A stretch of 23,684 nucleotides of DNA, taken from assembly GCA_964367685.1 (NCBI GenBank), contig CAYIYM010000029.1, positions 1 through 23,684 on the forward strand. The letters run 5' to 3'. Origin of the DNA: CAUPWF01 sp964367685 (GTDB lineage: Bacteria > Bacillota > Clostridia > Lachnospirales > Lachnospiraceae). Position 1 is the stretch's first letter. Each line of letters begins with the position of its first letter. Below, piece after piece: positions 5,878-14,862 of this stretch. Made by a program: the position numbers and the translations under genes. The notes under the pieces were generated by a model, which was not told where the DNA came from, made no database searches, and saw only the letters and a program-made list of their open reading frames with translations.

Positions 5878-6895
5878 TCAAAAATCTGGAATGAAAAGAT
5901 TCCTTAATTTAAAAACGGCAACAATAGTGCTATCGCCTTTATTTATCATATCAATTTGTATGACATTGTTTTATTTTACACCAACTACATCTTTTTCAGA
6001 TCTTATAGGTGCTATTAGAAACTATAACTCGGATGATCTAATACATTATGTTCTATGGGATATTAAGACACCGCGTATTTTAGGAGCGATTATTGTTGGA
6101 GCTCTACTTCCTATTGGCGGCGCGATTATGCAAGGAATAACAAAGAATTATCTTGCTAGTCCGGATGTTGTAGGTATCGATAATGGTGCAGGGCTAGGTC
6201 TTAGTGTGGCAATGGCAGTTACTGGAGGGGTAACTTCGTATACAAGTAATATTATATTTTCAATGTTAGGTGCACTAATTTCAACTCTTATTATTTTCTT
6301 TATATCTTCAAGAATTAAAGGAAGAGAATCAGGTGTAAAACTGCTTTTGGCAGGTACTGCAATCGGTATGCTTTTTTCCGGTATATCAACAACAGTAAAT
6401 TTATGGTCAGGTTTTGGCCAAAATATAAATGTGTGGAATAACTCAGGTCTTTTGGGGATGAAATGGTCAGGTGTCTTAGTATTAATGCTCGGTGTTTTAG
6501 GAGCTATCATCGGAATAATAATATCTCCTAAAATTACTGTCTTAGGCATGGGGGATGAAACTGCAATTGGTCTTGGAGAAAATGTTAAAAGAATAAAAAT
6601 CCTAGGAGTTATAGCAGTTGTCCTTATATCATCAGCGACAGTTTGTACGGTCGGTTCTATAGGTTTTGTAGGCCTAGTAATTCCTAATATGGTTAAAATG
6701 GCAGTCGGTGAAGATTATAGAAAAGTGATACCAATTTCTGCCTTTTTCGGAAGTTTACTCTTATGTGTAGCAGATGTTATAAGCAGGTTAATCAACCATC
6801 CTGCAGAAACACCAATCGGTACAATAACCTCAATTATAGGTATTCCTATATTCCTTTATTTGATTAATTCAAGAAAGAACAGAGGAGGGCTATAA
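5870..6895 (+). CDS. FecCD-type ABC importer permease, first subunit
   Basis: This 341-residue integral membrane protein has about nine or ten hydrophobic helices. It belongs to the FecCD/BtuC family that forms the transmembrane channel for iron-siderophore, heme or cobalamin import. Family-typical segments include RTPR-like KTPRILGAIIVGALLPIGGA, IMQGITKNYLASPDVVGIDNGAG, and the ATPase-contact region GDETAIGLGENVKRIK. The C-terminal motifs are GSIGFVGLVIPNMVKMAVG and NHPAETPIGTITSIIGIPIF. The start overlaps the ATPase gene and the stop codon shares a base with the next start (TAATG), so the genes are tightly coupled. Together with the next gene it forms a heterodimeric channel. Confidence 0.93.
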   Translation: MNSQKSGMKRFLNLKTATIVLSPLFIISICMTLFYFTPTTSFSDLIGAIRNYNSDDLIHYVLWDIKTPRILGAIIVGALLPIGGAIMQGITKNYLASPDVVGIDNGAGLGLSVAMAVTGGVTSYTSNIIFSMLGALISTLIIFFISSRIKGRESGVKLLLAGTAIGMLFSGISTTVNLWSGFGQNINVWNNSGLLGMKWSGVLVLMLGVLGAIIGIIISPKITVLGMGDETAIGLGENVKRIKILGVIAVVLISSATVCTVGSIGFVGLVIPNMVKMAVGEDYRKVIPISAFFGSLLLCVADVISRLINHPAETPIGTITSIIGIPIFLYLINSRKNRGGL

Positions 6896-7902
6896 TGAAA
6901 AGATTAACGAATAAACAACGATTTGCAATTTTGGTTCCACTATTGATTATTACAATGATAATTATGCTATATCTAAGTATGAATATCGGTTTTATACCAA
7001 TCAGTGTATCTAATATATTTCAAGCACTTATCGGTAATGGATCAAATGAAGAAAATATTATTCTATGGATATTTAGAATACCTAAAACTGCAGTTTCGAT
7101 TATTGTAGGAATGTGCCTTGCAGTTTCAGGTGCTGTAATGCAAGGGGTTACACGAAATGCATTAGCAACCCCTAGTATGATAGGTGTAAGTTCAGGTGCA
7201 GGACTTGGCACACTTATAGTGATTTACCTCAGTGATAAAGGGCAAGGGATGTTGATTTCACTCCCGCTAGCATCAGTTCTTGGAGGTCTTATTGCATTTA
7301 GTATTGTATACGGACTTGCACTAAGATTTGAATTATCACCAACAAAGTTAATACTAAATGGAATTGCAATTAATTCATGTATTGGGGCAATTTCGCTTAT
7401 ATTGTCACTGAGACTTAGTTCTGATGCATATACTTATCGTTCCCTTATAATGGCTGGTAGTCTAAGTTATGCAACGTGGGATATGATTGCAATAGCAGCT
7501 GTAGTAGCACTTCCACTACTTATTTATGTAATCTACAAAGCGTTTCATTTAAATATACTAAATTTAAATGAAGAAATGGGGATTGGCCTAGGCCTTGACA
7601 TGGTGAAAGAACGTAGGAATTTGTTATATGTTACGGTCATCTTATCATCAGTCGCAGCTTATATTGCTGGAGGAATAGGATTTATAGGTATGATAGCACC
7701 GCACATTGCAAAAAGAATTGTAGGATCTAATTACAAATTATTTTTGCCCCTTTCCATATTTATTGGTATGAATCTTGTAATGCTTGCAGATGTAGTTGCA
7801 AGGATATTCTCAAGTTTTGATACAAACATACCAATTGGGACTTTGATATCTATAATGGGGGCACCATATTTACTGTATTTACTGTTCGCAGAGGACAGAT
7901 AA
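6895..7902 (+). CDS. FecCD-type ABC importer permease, second subunit
   Basis: This 335-residue permease of the FecCD/BtuC family is homologous to the preceding subunit. It shows RIPKTAVSIIVGMCLAVSGA, MQGVTRNALATPSMIGVSSG, the ATPase-contact segment NEEMGIGLGLDMVKERR, GGIGFIGMIAPHIAKRIVG and NIPIGTLISIMGAPYLLYLL. It starts on the A of the previous stop codon, and AGAGGAGG ahead of it provides the ribosome binding site. It is followed after 35 bases by the receptor lipoprotein. Two different permease genes rather than one used as a homodimer is typical of iron-siderophore systems (FecCD, FepDG). Confidence 0.93.
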   Translation: MKRLTNKQRFAILVPLLIITMIIMLYLSMNIGFIPISVSNIFQALIGNGSNEENIILWIFRIPKTAVSIIVGMCLAVSGAVMQGVTRNALATPSMIGVSSGAGLGTLIVIYLSDKGQGMLISLPLASVLGGLIAFSIVYGLALRFELSPTKLILNGIAINSCIGAISLILSLRLSSDAYTYRSLIMAGSLSYATWDMIAIAAVVALPLLIYVIYKAFHLNILNLNEEMGIGLGLDMVKERRNLLYVTVILSSVAAYIAGGIGFIGMIAPHIAKRIVGSNYKLFLPLSIFIGMNLVMLADVVARIFSSFDTNIPIGTLISIMGAPYLLYLLFAEDR

Positions 7903-7937
7903 TATATAAACTAAAACAAAAAAAGAGGAGATTTAAT

Positions 7938-8984
7938 ATGAAAAGAATTATTTCATTTACATTGAGCACATTATTGGTAGCAAGTATGTTTGTAGGTTGT
8001 GCTCAGACACCAGCAGAAGAAACAGGAAACGACACAGGTTCTACATCTAATGTTGCAACAGAAGAAGGCGATACAGGCAACACAATGACATTCTATAATG
8101 GAGACAAAGAGTTACCTACAAAGTTCGACAATTTTGTTGTTCTTGATTACACATTGATTGATCAATTTACAGCTCTTGAGACTGTGCCAACTTATGCAAA
8201 TGTTGGAAATCCTGACGAAACTAGATACTATGAGGATTGGAAGAGAATATTCCATACAATAGATCTTAGTGAGATTACAAGAATTGATACAAAAAGTGAA
8301 ACATATCTTGAAGAAGTACTTGCACTTGAGCCTGATTTTATAGTTATTCCTGAAAGTTATGAGAGAGATCTTGGTAAATATGAAGCAATTGCACCTACTT
8401 ATGTTTTTCCTGAAATTACAGAAGCACCAGAAGGGTCATCTATCTGGAAGGAAGAACTTAAATTTGTTGCTGAATTTGTAGGTACACCTGAAAAGGGTGA
8501 CGAACTTATAGCTACATATGACGAACTTGTAGCAGATAGCCGTGCTTTAGTTGCTGATGAAATTGAAGGTAAGACAGCATTGGTATTACAATTGAATGAA
8601 AAAGGTTTCAAAATAAGAATGCCAGAAGATCAAGCAAGTGTTTATCAAGATATGGGATTTGATGTTCCAGAAGGATTAACAAGTGATTTTGCTTCAACAA
8701 GTGTATCAAATGAAGATGGTTCTTTCCCTGTAGAGCAAATTGTTGCATTTAATCCAGATTATATCTTTGTTCAACTTCAATCTGTTGATAATTACAATGC
8801 TCTTGTTGGTACTCCAGTTTGGGAGGGAATTCAAGCAGTGAAAGATGGTAGAGTATATGAAACAACTCAATCAGGATGGAATCATTTAAATGGTTACCTT
8901 GCAAATACTCATAGAATAAATGAACTTGTTTACTTTATCACAGAAGACAAGCAAACAATGCCAGAGTATGCTATTCTTGATTAA
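7938..8984 (+). CDS. Iron-complex/heme-type substrate-binding lipoprotein
   Basis: This 348-residue class III (TroA-like) binding protein is tethered outside the membrane. The signal peptide MKRIISFTLSTLLVASMFVG ends in a lipobox with Cys21, followed by an acidic Thr/Ser/Glu-rich linker to about residue 45. The body has the periplasmic-binding features VVLDYTLIDQFTALE, LEEVLALEPDFIVIPES, KTALVLQLNEKGF, VEQIVAFNPDYIFVQL and a terminal WNHLNGYLANTHRINELV. This resembles FatB/CeuE-like receptors. It delivers substrate to the FecCD permeases encoded before it. AGAGGAG upstream sets the start. The ligand (ferric siderophore, heme or free iron) cannot be read from the sequence. Confidence 0.9.
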   Translation: MKRIISFTLSTLLVASMFVGCAQTPAEETGNDTGSTSNVATEEGDTGNTMTFYNGDKELPTKFDNFVVLDYTLIDQFTALETVPTYANVGNPDETRYYEDWKRIFHTIDLSEITRIDTKSETYLEEVLALEPDFIVIPESYERDLGKYEAIAPTYVFPEITEAPEGSSIWKEELKFVAEFVGTPEKGDELIATYDELVADSRALVADEIEGKTALVLQLNEKGFKIRMPEDQASVYQDMGFDVPEGLTSDFASTSVSNEDGSFPVEQIVAFNPDYIFVQLQSVDNYNALVGTPVWEGIQAVKDGRVYETTQSGWNHLNGYLANTHRINELVYFITEDKQTMPEYAILD

Positions 8985-8994
8985 TAATCAAAAC

Positions 8995-9029
8995 AGAAAG
9001 TCAAATGCATCTGCAATTTGACTTTCTTT
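8995..9029 (+). terminator. Rho-independent terminator of the importer operon
   Basis: A perfect 12-bp stem AGAAAGTCAAAT / ATTTGACTTTCT with a nine-base loop runs into TT and AT-rich sequence, 10 bases after the receptor's stop codon. The downstream arm contains TTGACT (9018-9023), which has a -10-like AATTAT 17 bases further on (9041-9046), so a promoter for the exporter genes may overlap the terminator. Confidence 0.85.
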
Positions 9030-9081
9030 AAATTGGCAATAATTATTTAGAAGTAGCAGAGAAAGGAAGAGGTGCTATGGA

Positions 9082-10797
9082 GTGTTAAAAGGTTATTTTA
9101 TACGTCAAAAATGGCAAATTGTCATTATTATTATATTAAAAACACTTGCAACTGTAGTCCGATTATTTATTCCATGGGCATTTGCACATTTAACAGAAAA
9201 TGTATTAAAGTTTGAATTTGATTCCCATATTATGGTATGGGGATTTTATATGATATCATTCGCTGTGTTTTCATTTTTAATCAATATAGCAGTATTTAGA
9301 TTAAATGCGAAATTTGTTGTAAGGTTAACGAATGAACTCCGTGAAGATACATTTACAAAGGCGAGTATCTTAGAATGTGAACAAGTAGATGCTATAGGGA
9401 TTTCATCCATTGTATCGAGACTAACTACAGATATTGCTAGCGTTCAACTATTTTCAAGTAAAATGATGACGAAAGGGATTGCAACACTTACTACATTGGG
9501 AGGTAGTATATTTGCGGCGAGTGTACTTGATACAAAACTTACAGTGATACTATTAATTACAATTCCGTTGATTATTATTACCATTTATTTTACAACAAAA
9601 ATTGGACTTAAAAGATTTTTGTTAACCAAGAAAGCCAATGACAATCTTGTAAAGTCAATCAGAGAAAATGTTGTAGGGATTCGTGTAATCAGAGCATTAT
9701 CGAAATTTGATTACGAGGAGAGCAAATTCAGTGATGTGAATCATGAAGTGAAAGCTACAAATTATAATGCCAATGTAGTGAATGCGATTGGTTCTCCTAC
9801 AATGAAACTGTTTGTTAATGTGGGAATGGTTGCGACTTTGGTTGTTGGTGCATATTATATAGGACAAGGAACCAGTACAATCGCTTCCTTAATTGCATTT
9901 ATGAGTTACTTTACCATGATATTATCTTCTCTTGTAAGTATTGGAGATCTATTCACCATGTATTCAAGAGCGGGAGCTGCATCGAATAGAATCGAAGAAA
10001 TATTGAAAGCGCAAACGGTTGAGTATGCGGAAGATGTGGAGGCTACAAAAGCTACGAAGTGTGAAACAGTGCATCATATTGAATTTAAAAATGTAAGCTT
10101 TTCCTATATAAAAGGGCAAGAAGTACTGAAGGATATTTCTTTTAAAATCAATACAGGCGACACGTTAGGGATACTTGGGGTGACTGGATCAGGTAAGACA
10201 ACGATAATTTCTTTACTGTTGAGATTATACCAACCAGATAAGGGAGAAATCTTTATTGATGGAAAATCAATTCGTAAATATTCATCGGAGAAATTATATA
10301 ACATGTTCGGTACTGTTTTTCAAGCAGATACAATTTTCTCAGAAAGTGTGTTGGAAAACATAAGTTTTGGACGTGATTTGAACAAATCAGAAATAGAATT
10401 TGCTGCCAAAACTGCACAAGCAACAAATTTCATCTCCAACCTTACAGAAGAATTTGACACACAAATTAATATTCGTGGTCAAAATATTAGTGGAGGCGAA
10501 AAACAAAGGTTGTTGTTATCGCGAGCATTAGCCGGTAAGCCAGATATTTTAATTCTAGATGATAGTACAACAGCATTAGATTTTAAAACAGATTCATTTT
10601 TGCGAAAAGAATTACAAACACATTTTGATAAAACAACGAAAATAATAATATCAAGTAGAATCGCAAGTATTATGAATGCAAAACAAATTCTTGTTATTGA
10701 TGACGGGAAAATAAGTGACTTGGGTACACATGAAGAGTTAATAAAAAGATGTAGCATTTATAATAAAATTCGCGATTTACAATTTAGTAATTTATAG
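9082..10797 (+). CDS. Heterodimeric ABC exporter subunit 1 (degenerate ATP site)
   Basis: This 571-residue type I exporter half-transporter has an N-terminal six-helix domain (about 1-310) and a C-terminal ATPase domain. Walker A is GVTGSGKTT (366-374) and the signature is ISGGEKQR (469-476). Two catalytic positions are altered: Walker B reads ILILDDSTTALD, with D494 in place of the catalytic glutamate, and the switch histidine is replaced by S525 (IISSRIAS). Its own ATP site is therefore expected to bind rather than hydrolyse, as in TM287/288- or BmrCD-type heterodimers. GTG at 9082 is the start, with AGGAAGAGG nine bases upstream. An out-of-frame ATG five bases earlier encodes only three residues. 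The partner gene follows after 18 bases. The substrate is unknown. Confidence 0.9.
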   Translation: MLKGYFIRQKWQIVIIIILKTLATVVRLFIPWAFAHLTENVLKFEFDSHIMVWGFYMISFAVFSFLINIAVFRLNAKFVVRLTNELREDTFTKASILECEQVDAIGISSIVSRLTTDIASVQLFSSKMMTKGIATLTTLGGSIFAASVLDTKLTVILLITIPLIIITIYFTTKIGLKRFLLTKKANDNLVKSIRENVVGIRVIRALSKFDYEESKFSDVNHEVKATNYNANVVNAIGSPTMKLFVNVGMVATLVVGAYYIGQGTSTIASLIAFMSYFTMILSSLVSIGDLFTMYSRAGAASNRIEEILKAQTVEYAEDVEATKATKCETVHHIEFKNVSFSYIKGQEVLKDISFKINTGDTLGILGVTGSGKTTIISLLLRLYQPDKGEIFIDGKSIRKYSSEKLYNMFGTVFQADTIFSESVLENISFGRDLNKSEIEFAAKTAQATNFISNLTEEFDTQINIRGQNISGGEKQRLLLSRALAGKPDILILDDSTTALDFKTDSFLRKELQTHFDKTTKIIISSRIASIMNAKQILVIDDGKISDLGTHEELIKRCSIYNKIRDLQFSNL

Positions 10798-10815
10798 AAT
10801 GGGAGGCGGTATAAG

Positions 10816-12609
10816 ATGAAAAAATTGAATGAACCTGTTCCCAAGAGAAATAAAGAAGAAAATGTGCGAACACTTAAACGCCTATATGCGTATGTAAAAG
10901 GATATAAACTAATTTTAGTAAGCTCGATTATATTGACAGTATTATCCAATCTTGCCAATTTAGTTGCGCCTAAATTAGTTGAAACATGTATAAATAGGAT
11001 TGAGATGACATTTCCTAAGGTTGATATGTCTTCGGTTTTATCTGTCGCATTGTGGATGACTATATTTTATATTGGGACATATTTCCTTAGTATTGCACTA
11101 TCAACAAACATGCTAAAGCTTGGGCAAAATATTGGATATGATTTGAGACAGACTGCATTTGAAAAGTTTGACAAATTGCCAGTTTCTTATTTTGACACAC
11201 ATCAAACAGGGGATGTAATTAGTAGATTCACATATGATATAGATATGATTTCAACATCAATAGGGCAAACCTATGTCAGCTTTGCAACCAGTATGATTAC
11301 TTTAATTGGATCATTTGCTATGATGATGACACAGAATGCATCACTTATGCTTAGTTTCGTAATAACGGTACCGGCATCGATTGTCTTTGGTACGATCATG
11401 GGAAATAGGACCAGGGTTTTTAATAAAGTGAAATCGCAAAAAACGGGTCAACTTAATGGTTTTATAGAAGATAAAATGTCAGGTCATAAGACAATTAAGG
11501 TTTATTCACAAGAAAAGAATATAAGAAAGCAGTTTTTAATAAGAAATAAAGAGTGGGGAGAGTCGCATTATAATTCAGATGCAAAAGGAAGAGGAGTACT
11601 GGTATCTGGCACACAATTTGTAACACAAACCGCTACTATTTTAATTTATATTCACAGTGCATTTTTGCTAAGGAATGGTCAGATTACTCTTGCGGAAATC
11701 GCAAGTTTTGTTCTGTATTCTAAAATGTTTACAGAAATCGTAAATGAACTTTCTTACTTGATTGCAGATTTACAAACATCTCTTGCAACAGCTGACAGGG
11801 TCTTTGATCTAATTGATAAGCCAGAGGAAAAAAATGACGACCCATCATCTATTGAATTAAAAGACGTCAAGGGAAATGTCTCTATTAAACATGTAGATTT
11901 TATGTATAATAGGGACAGAAAAATTCTAAACAATATTAGTATTGAGGCTATGCCCAATAGTACAATTGCAATAGTAGGGCATACAGGTGCTGGAAAAACA
12001 ACTCTCATTAACTTGCTTATGAGATTTTACCATGTAAATAGTGGTGGTATATCTTTTGATGGTCATAACATCGAAACACTTAGTAAAAAGAGTCTACGTA
12101 GTGCCTGTACAATGGTATTGCAAGAAACATGGTTATTTAATGGTTCCATATACGATAATATTGCATATGGAAAAGAAGATACAACATTTGATGAGGTAAT
12201 CGAAGTATCAAAAGCAGTATCCTTACATGATTTTGTGATGACGTTGCCACAGAAGTACGACACAATTATTACGGAAGATAGCATAAATATTTCTGCTGGA
12301 CAAAAACAATTGATAACAATAGCGAGAGCGATGTTATTGGATGCTCAAATCCTTATCTTAGATGAAGCAACTTCGAATGTCGATTCTCTTACCGAAATTG
12401 TAGTTCAAAACTCGATGAAGAAACTGATGCAAAACAAAACAACATTTGTTATAGCACATAGGCTTTCTACTATAAAAAATGCTGATAAAATATTGGTATT
12501 TGATAAAGGTGAAATTGTAGAACATGGTACACATGATGAACTTTTAAAATTGAACAAATACTATGCCGAATTATACAAATCTCAGTTTGATGCATGCTCA
12601 AAGTACTAG
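10816..12609 (+). CDS. Heterodimeric ABC exporter subunit 2 (catalytic ATP site)
   Basis: This 597-residue partner half-transporter has membrane helices at about residues 30-330 and an ATPase domain after them. It has Walker A GHTGAGKTT (388-396), catalytic E517 in ILDEATSNVD and switch H548 in VIAHRLSTI, all canonical. Its signature is ISAGQKQ (492-498), altered at the first glycine. The changes are complementary: subunit 1's weak Walker B/switch faces this altered signature, while this subunit's intact residues face the good signature of subunit 1. That gives one working and one degenerate ATP site. The start is supported by GGGAGG. It ends six bases before the stop codon of the opposing cyclase gene. 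In streptococci a similar MarR-controlled pair (PefCD) exports heme or porphyrins; this is only an analogy. Confidence 0.92.
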   Translation: MKKLNEPVPKRNKEENVRTLKRLYAYVKGYKLILVSSIILTVLSNLANLVAPKLVETCINRIEMTFPKVDMSSVLSVALWMTIFYIGTYFLSIALSTNMLKLGQNIGYDLRQTAFEKFDKLPVSYFDTHQTGDVISRFTYDIDMISTSIGQTYVSFATSMITLIGSFAMMMTQNASLMLSFVITVPASIVFGTIMGNRTRVFNKVKSQKTGQLNGFIEDKMSGHKTIKVYSQEKNIRKQFLIRNKEWGESHYNSDAKGRGVLVSGTQFVTQTATILIYIHSAFLLRNGQITLAEIASFVLYSKMFTEIVNELSYLIADLQTSLATADRVFDLIDKPEEKNDDPSSIELKDVKGNVSIKHVDFMYNRDRKILNNISIEAMPNSTIAIVGHTGAGKTTLINLLMRFYHVNSGGISFDGHNIETLSKKSLRSACTMVLQETWLFNGSIYDNIAYGKEDTTFDEVIEVSKAVSLHDFVMTLPQKYDTIITEDSINISAGQKQLITIARAMLLDAQILILDEATSNVDSLTEIVVQNSMKKLMQNKTTFVIAHRLSTIKNADKILVFDKGEIVEHGTHDELLKLNKYYAELYKSQFDACSKY

Positions 12610-12615
12610 TCAATA

Positions 12616-14568
12616 TTATTCATCAGTGTAGCCATCTTCATTTTGATTATCGGATGTATATTTTTCCATACTACCCTTGCATCTACTTTTAGCTTTATAC
12701 ATTGCTTTATCAGCAAAGTTGAGGCAAGTCATAATCGATTTGTTTTGCTTAGGATAGAGAGCATATCCCACAGAGGCGCTAACACGGTGCTCTGTACCAG
12801 TTGGCGTTTTTATGTGCTTGTTTTCAAGATGCTTTTCTAACTTTTGCAATTTAAGTTCTAACTCTTGATAGTCATCTTCACCATAAAGAATCATAGCAAG
12901 TTCGTCGCCACTTAGGCGAGCGCATAGTTTATTCTCGTGTTCAAAATCATGCAATAAATTAGCAGCAGTATGAATAAAGGTGTCTCCTGTTTCATGACCC
13001 CATGTGTCGTTAACATACTTTAAGTTATCTAAATCAAACATTAATATTGCTGCTTTTTTTACTACATTCGGATGGAGAGATAATTCTTTTAGTTGTTCGA
13101 AGAAGTATCGTTTACCATAAAGCCCTGTTAAGAAGTCAACATCTCGTTCTTTCTTTATCGTAATTTTTTCGACGATTTCATCAGTAGAATCTATAATAAT
13201 TCCCCAGTCGCTAGTTCCATCTTGATAGCGCATTATTTTCAAGAAACGCTCGCCACCCCCTGTGGTAAATACGTATAAATTCTTTTCGCTAGCGTGTGGA
13301 TAAGACATAATTTCTTCTATATAAGACAAAAATACAGTAGATGATATGAGTTTTTGCTCCAACTGTTCGTTGCTTATTTGTAAAATCTCTGCTAACATTC
13401 CAGTAGTAGTCACAGTGTTTGAATTACATTCGTACATTGCGATAGGTATCTTGACATATTCGAAAATAGTAGAGAATTTTCGAGAAGTTTCTATTACGCG
13501 TCTAACCATAAAGTCCACATTTTCGCTAAGAGACTCTAGCTCAGGCACACCAGAAACGTTAATTTTGTATTCTAAATTGCCACCTGCAATTAACTTCATT
13601 CCCTTTTCCAAATCCAAAAGCCCATGGAGAACTACTCGATCTAGTAGAAAATATATAAGTATAATGACTATTAATGCTACGGCTAATGATATAGCTATAA
13701 GGTATGAAATACTGATCAATGTAGGCTCATAAAGTGAAGAGAAACTCTGAAAATATCCAATGTAAATACCGTCTTTTTGTTCCAAGAGTAAAACATGACC
13801 AGGCTCATCTCCTATAGTGGCGTTTTGTGTAAGTCCAATATCGCTATCTTGAAAATTCGATAGTCCAAGTTCTTCTAAATTTGAGTGATTGCTTGCTTGA
13901 TCTGTACTGCTAACAATTTCCTCGGTTTCCGCATCAACAGCAAAAAACACTGTGTGTGTAGAAGGAGTTAATCTTGAGAAAATATAGGAGAGCTCTGTTT
14001 CTGCCATGGCTTTAAGAAGTCTAAGTGGCTCAATTCCAATTTGAACAATGTGCTGTCGGTCTTGACTCCAAACTGCTACATACTGCATTTCTTTTTCTTC
14101 AGCGGTATTGGGTGTGACATCTTGTGCCAGCTCTAAATCGTAGTCATCTAACAGTGGCATAAAAAATTGCATTTGACTGCCAGAATCAAATGTATATCCA
14201 TAGTATTCAGGTACATTCCCACTATATATTTTGCCTTCAGGAGTAAAAAGATGAATCTCATCAATCTGTAATAACTCCGTGATGTGGTTTAGCATATCAA
14301 GATCATAAATTATATCTTGATTATATTGAATCATATAAGCAGCAGCATTAGCTCTAATTAGAAAATCTATCTTCAGTTCTTCTTGTAACTGCATAGCAGT
14401 CTCATCATTCTCGATTAAAATACTTTCGATTTGTGAAATTTGATTAGAGGCTTCACTGTGAAATCTTTTGTATGTTGTATGAAGCATGGAATATGCACCC
14501 ACTGACAAAAGAACGCCTGTTATCACGAGCATCAAAAATATAAGCCTTATTACGATATATTTCTTCAT
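12616..14568 (-). CDS. Membrane-bound diguanylate cyclase (sensor, HAMP, PAS-like, GGDEF)
   Basis: This 650-residue protein makes the second messenger cyclic di-GMP from two GTP. TM1 (about 4-28) and TM2 (about 283-309) flank a 250-residue extracellular sensor of the CACHE type. HAMP (about 306-358) and a PAS-like domain (about 365-465) follow, then the GGDEF domain (about 478-638) beginning DFLTGLYGKRYFF. The active-site motif is SGDEL (553-557), a variant of GGDEF that keeps the metal and catalytic acidic residues, and FDLDNLKYVND is intact. No RxxD inhibitory site is seen just upstream, so product feedback may be absent. AGGTGAG ten bases upstream sets the start at 14568; a longer in-frame ATG lacks this. 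It is divergent from the polysaccharide deacetylase gene. Confidence 0.92.
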   Translation of the reverse strand: MKKYIVIRLIFLMLVITGVLLSVGAYSMLHTTYKRFHSEASNQISQIESILIENDETAMQLQEELKIDFLIRANAAAYMIQYNQDIIYDLDMLNHITELLQIDEIHLFTPEGKIYSGNVPEYYGYTFDSGSQMQFFMPLLDDYDLELAQDVTPNTAEEKEMQYVAVWSQDRQHIVQIGIEPLRLLKAMAETELSYIFSRLTPSTHTVFFAVDAETEEIVSSTDQASNHSNLEELGLSNFQDSDIGLTQNATIGDEPGHVLLLEQKDGIYIGYFQSFSSLYEPTLISISYLIAISLAVALIVIILIYFLLDRVVLHGLLDLEKGMKLIAGGNLEYKINVSGVPELESLSENVDFMVRRVIETSRKFSTIFEYVKIPIAMYECNSNTVTTTGMLAEILQISNEQLEQKLISSTVFLSYIEEIMSYPHASEKNLYVFTTGGGERFLKIMRYQDGTSDWGIIIDSTDEIVEKITIKKERDVDFLTGLYGKRYFFEQLKELSLHPNVVKKAAILMFDLDNLKYVNDTWGHETGDTFIHTAANLLHDFEHENKLCARLSGDELAMILYGEDDYQELELKLQKLEKHLENKHIKTPTGTEHRVSASVGYALYPKQNKSIMTCLNFADKAMYKAKSRCKGSMEKYTSDNQNEDGYTDE

Positions 14569-14792
14569 CTTATTTCTCACCTCACTTCGCCTTTGGGATG
14601 TGGTATAAGTAAAAACTATATACATTGATTATAGCAAAAAAATATACTCATTTTATTGTATTTAACTATCGCATTTCTTAAAAAAAACTACTAATTTAGT
14701 GATCATAATTAAAAATAATATATATATTTGAAAATAGTATTAATTTTGGATAGTATTCATTTACAAATTTATTTATAAATACACTGTATTGA

Positions 14793-14822
14793 TTGACTTC
14801 TAACGTAGGCTCATGATAAATT
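14793..14822 (+). promoter_or_regulatory. Predicted promoter of the deacetylase gene
   Basis: A -35 TTGACT (14793-14798) and a -10 TAAATT (14817-14822) preceded by TGA are spaced by 18 bases, about 40 bases before the deacetylase start. The 294-base interval between the two divergent genes is otherwise very AT-rich and shows no other convincing element. Confidence 0.55.
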
Positions 14823-14862
14823 ATAGAGTGATATTATATGAAAAGAAAACGAGGAATGAAAC

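Noticed and set aside
6148..6549. 133-codon reverse frame inside the permease gene
   Set aside because: It is a shadow of a conserved FecCD gene; the proline- and isoleucine-rich translation has no domain features.
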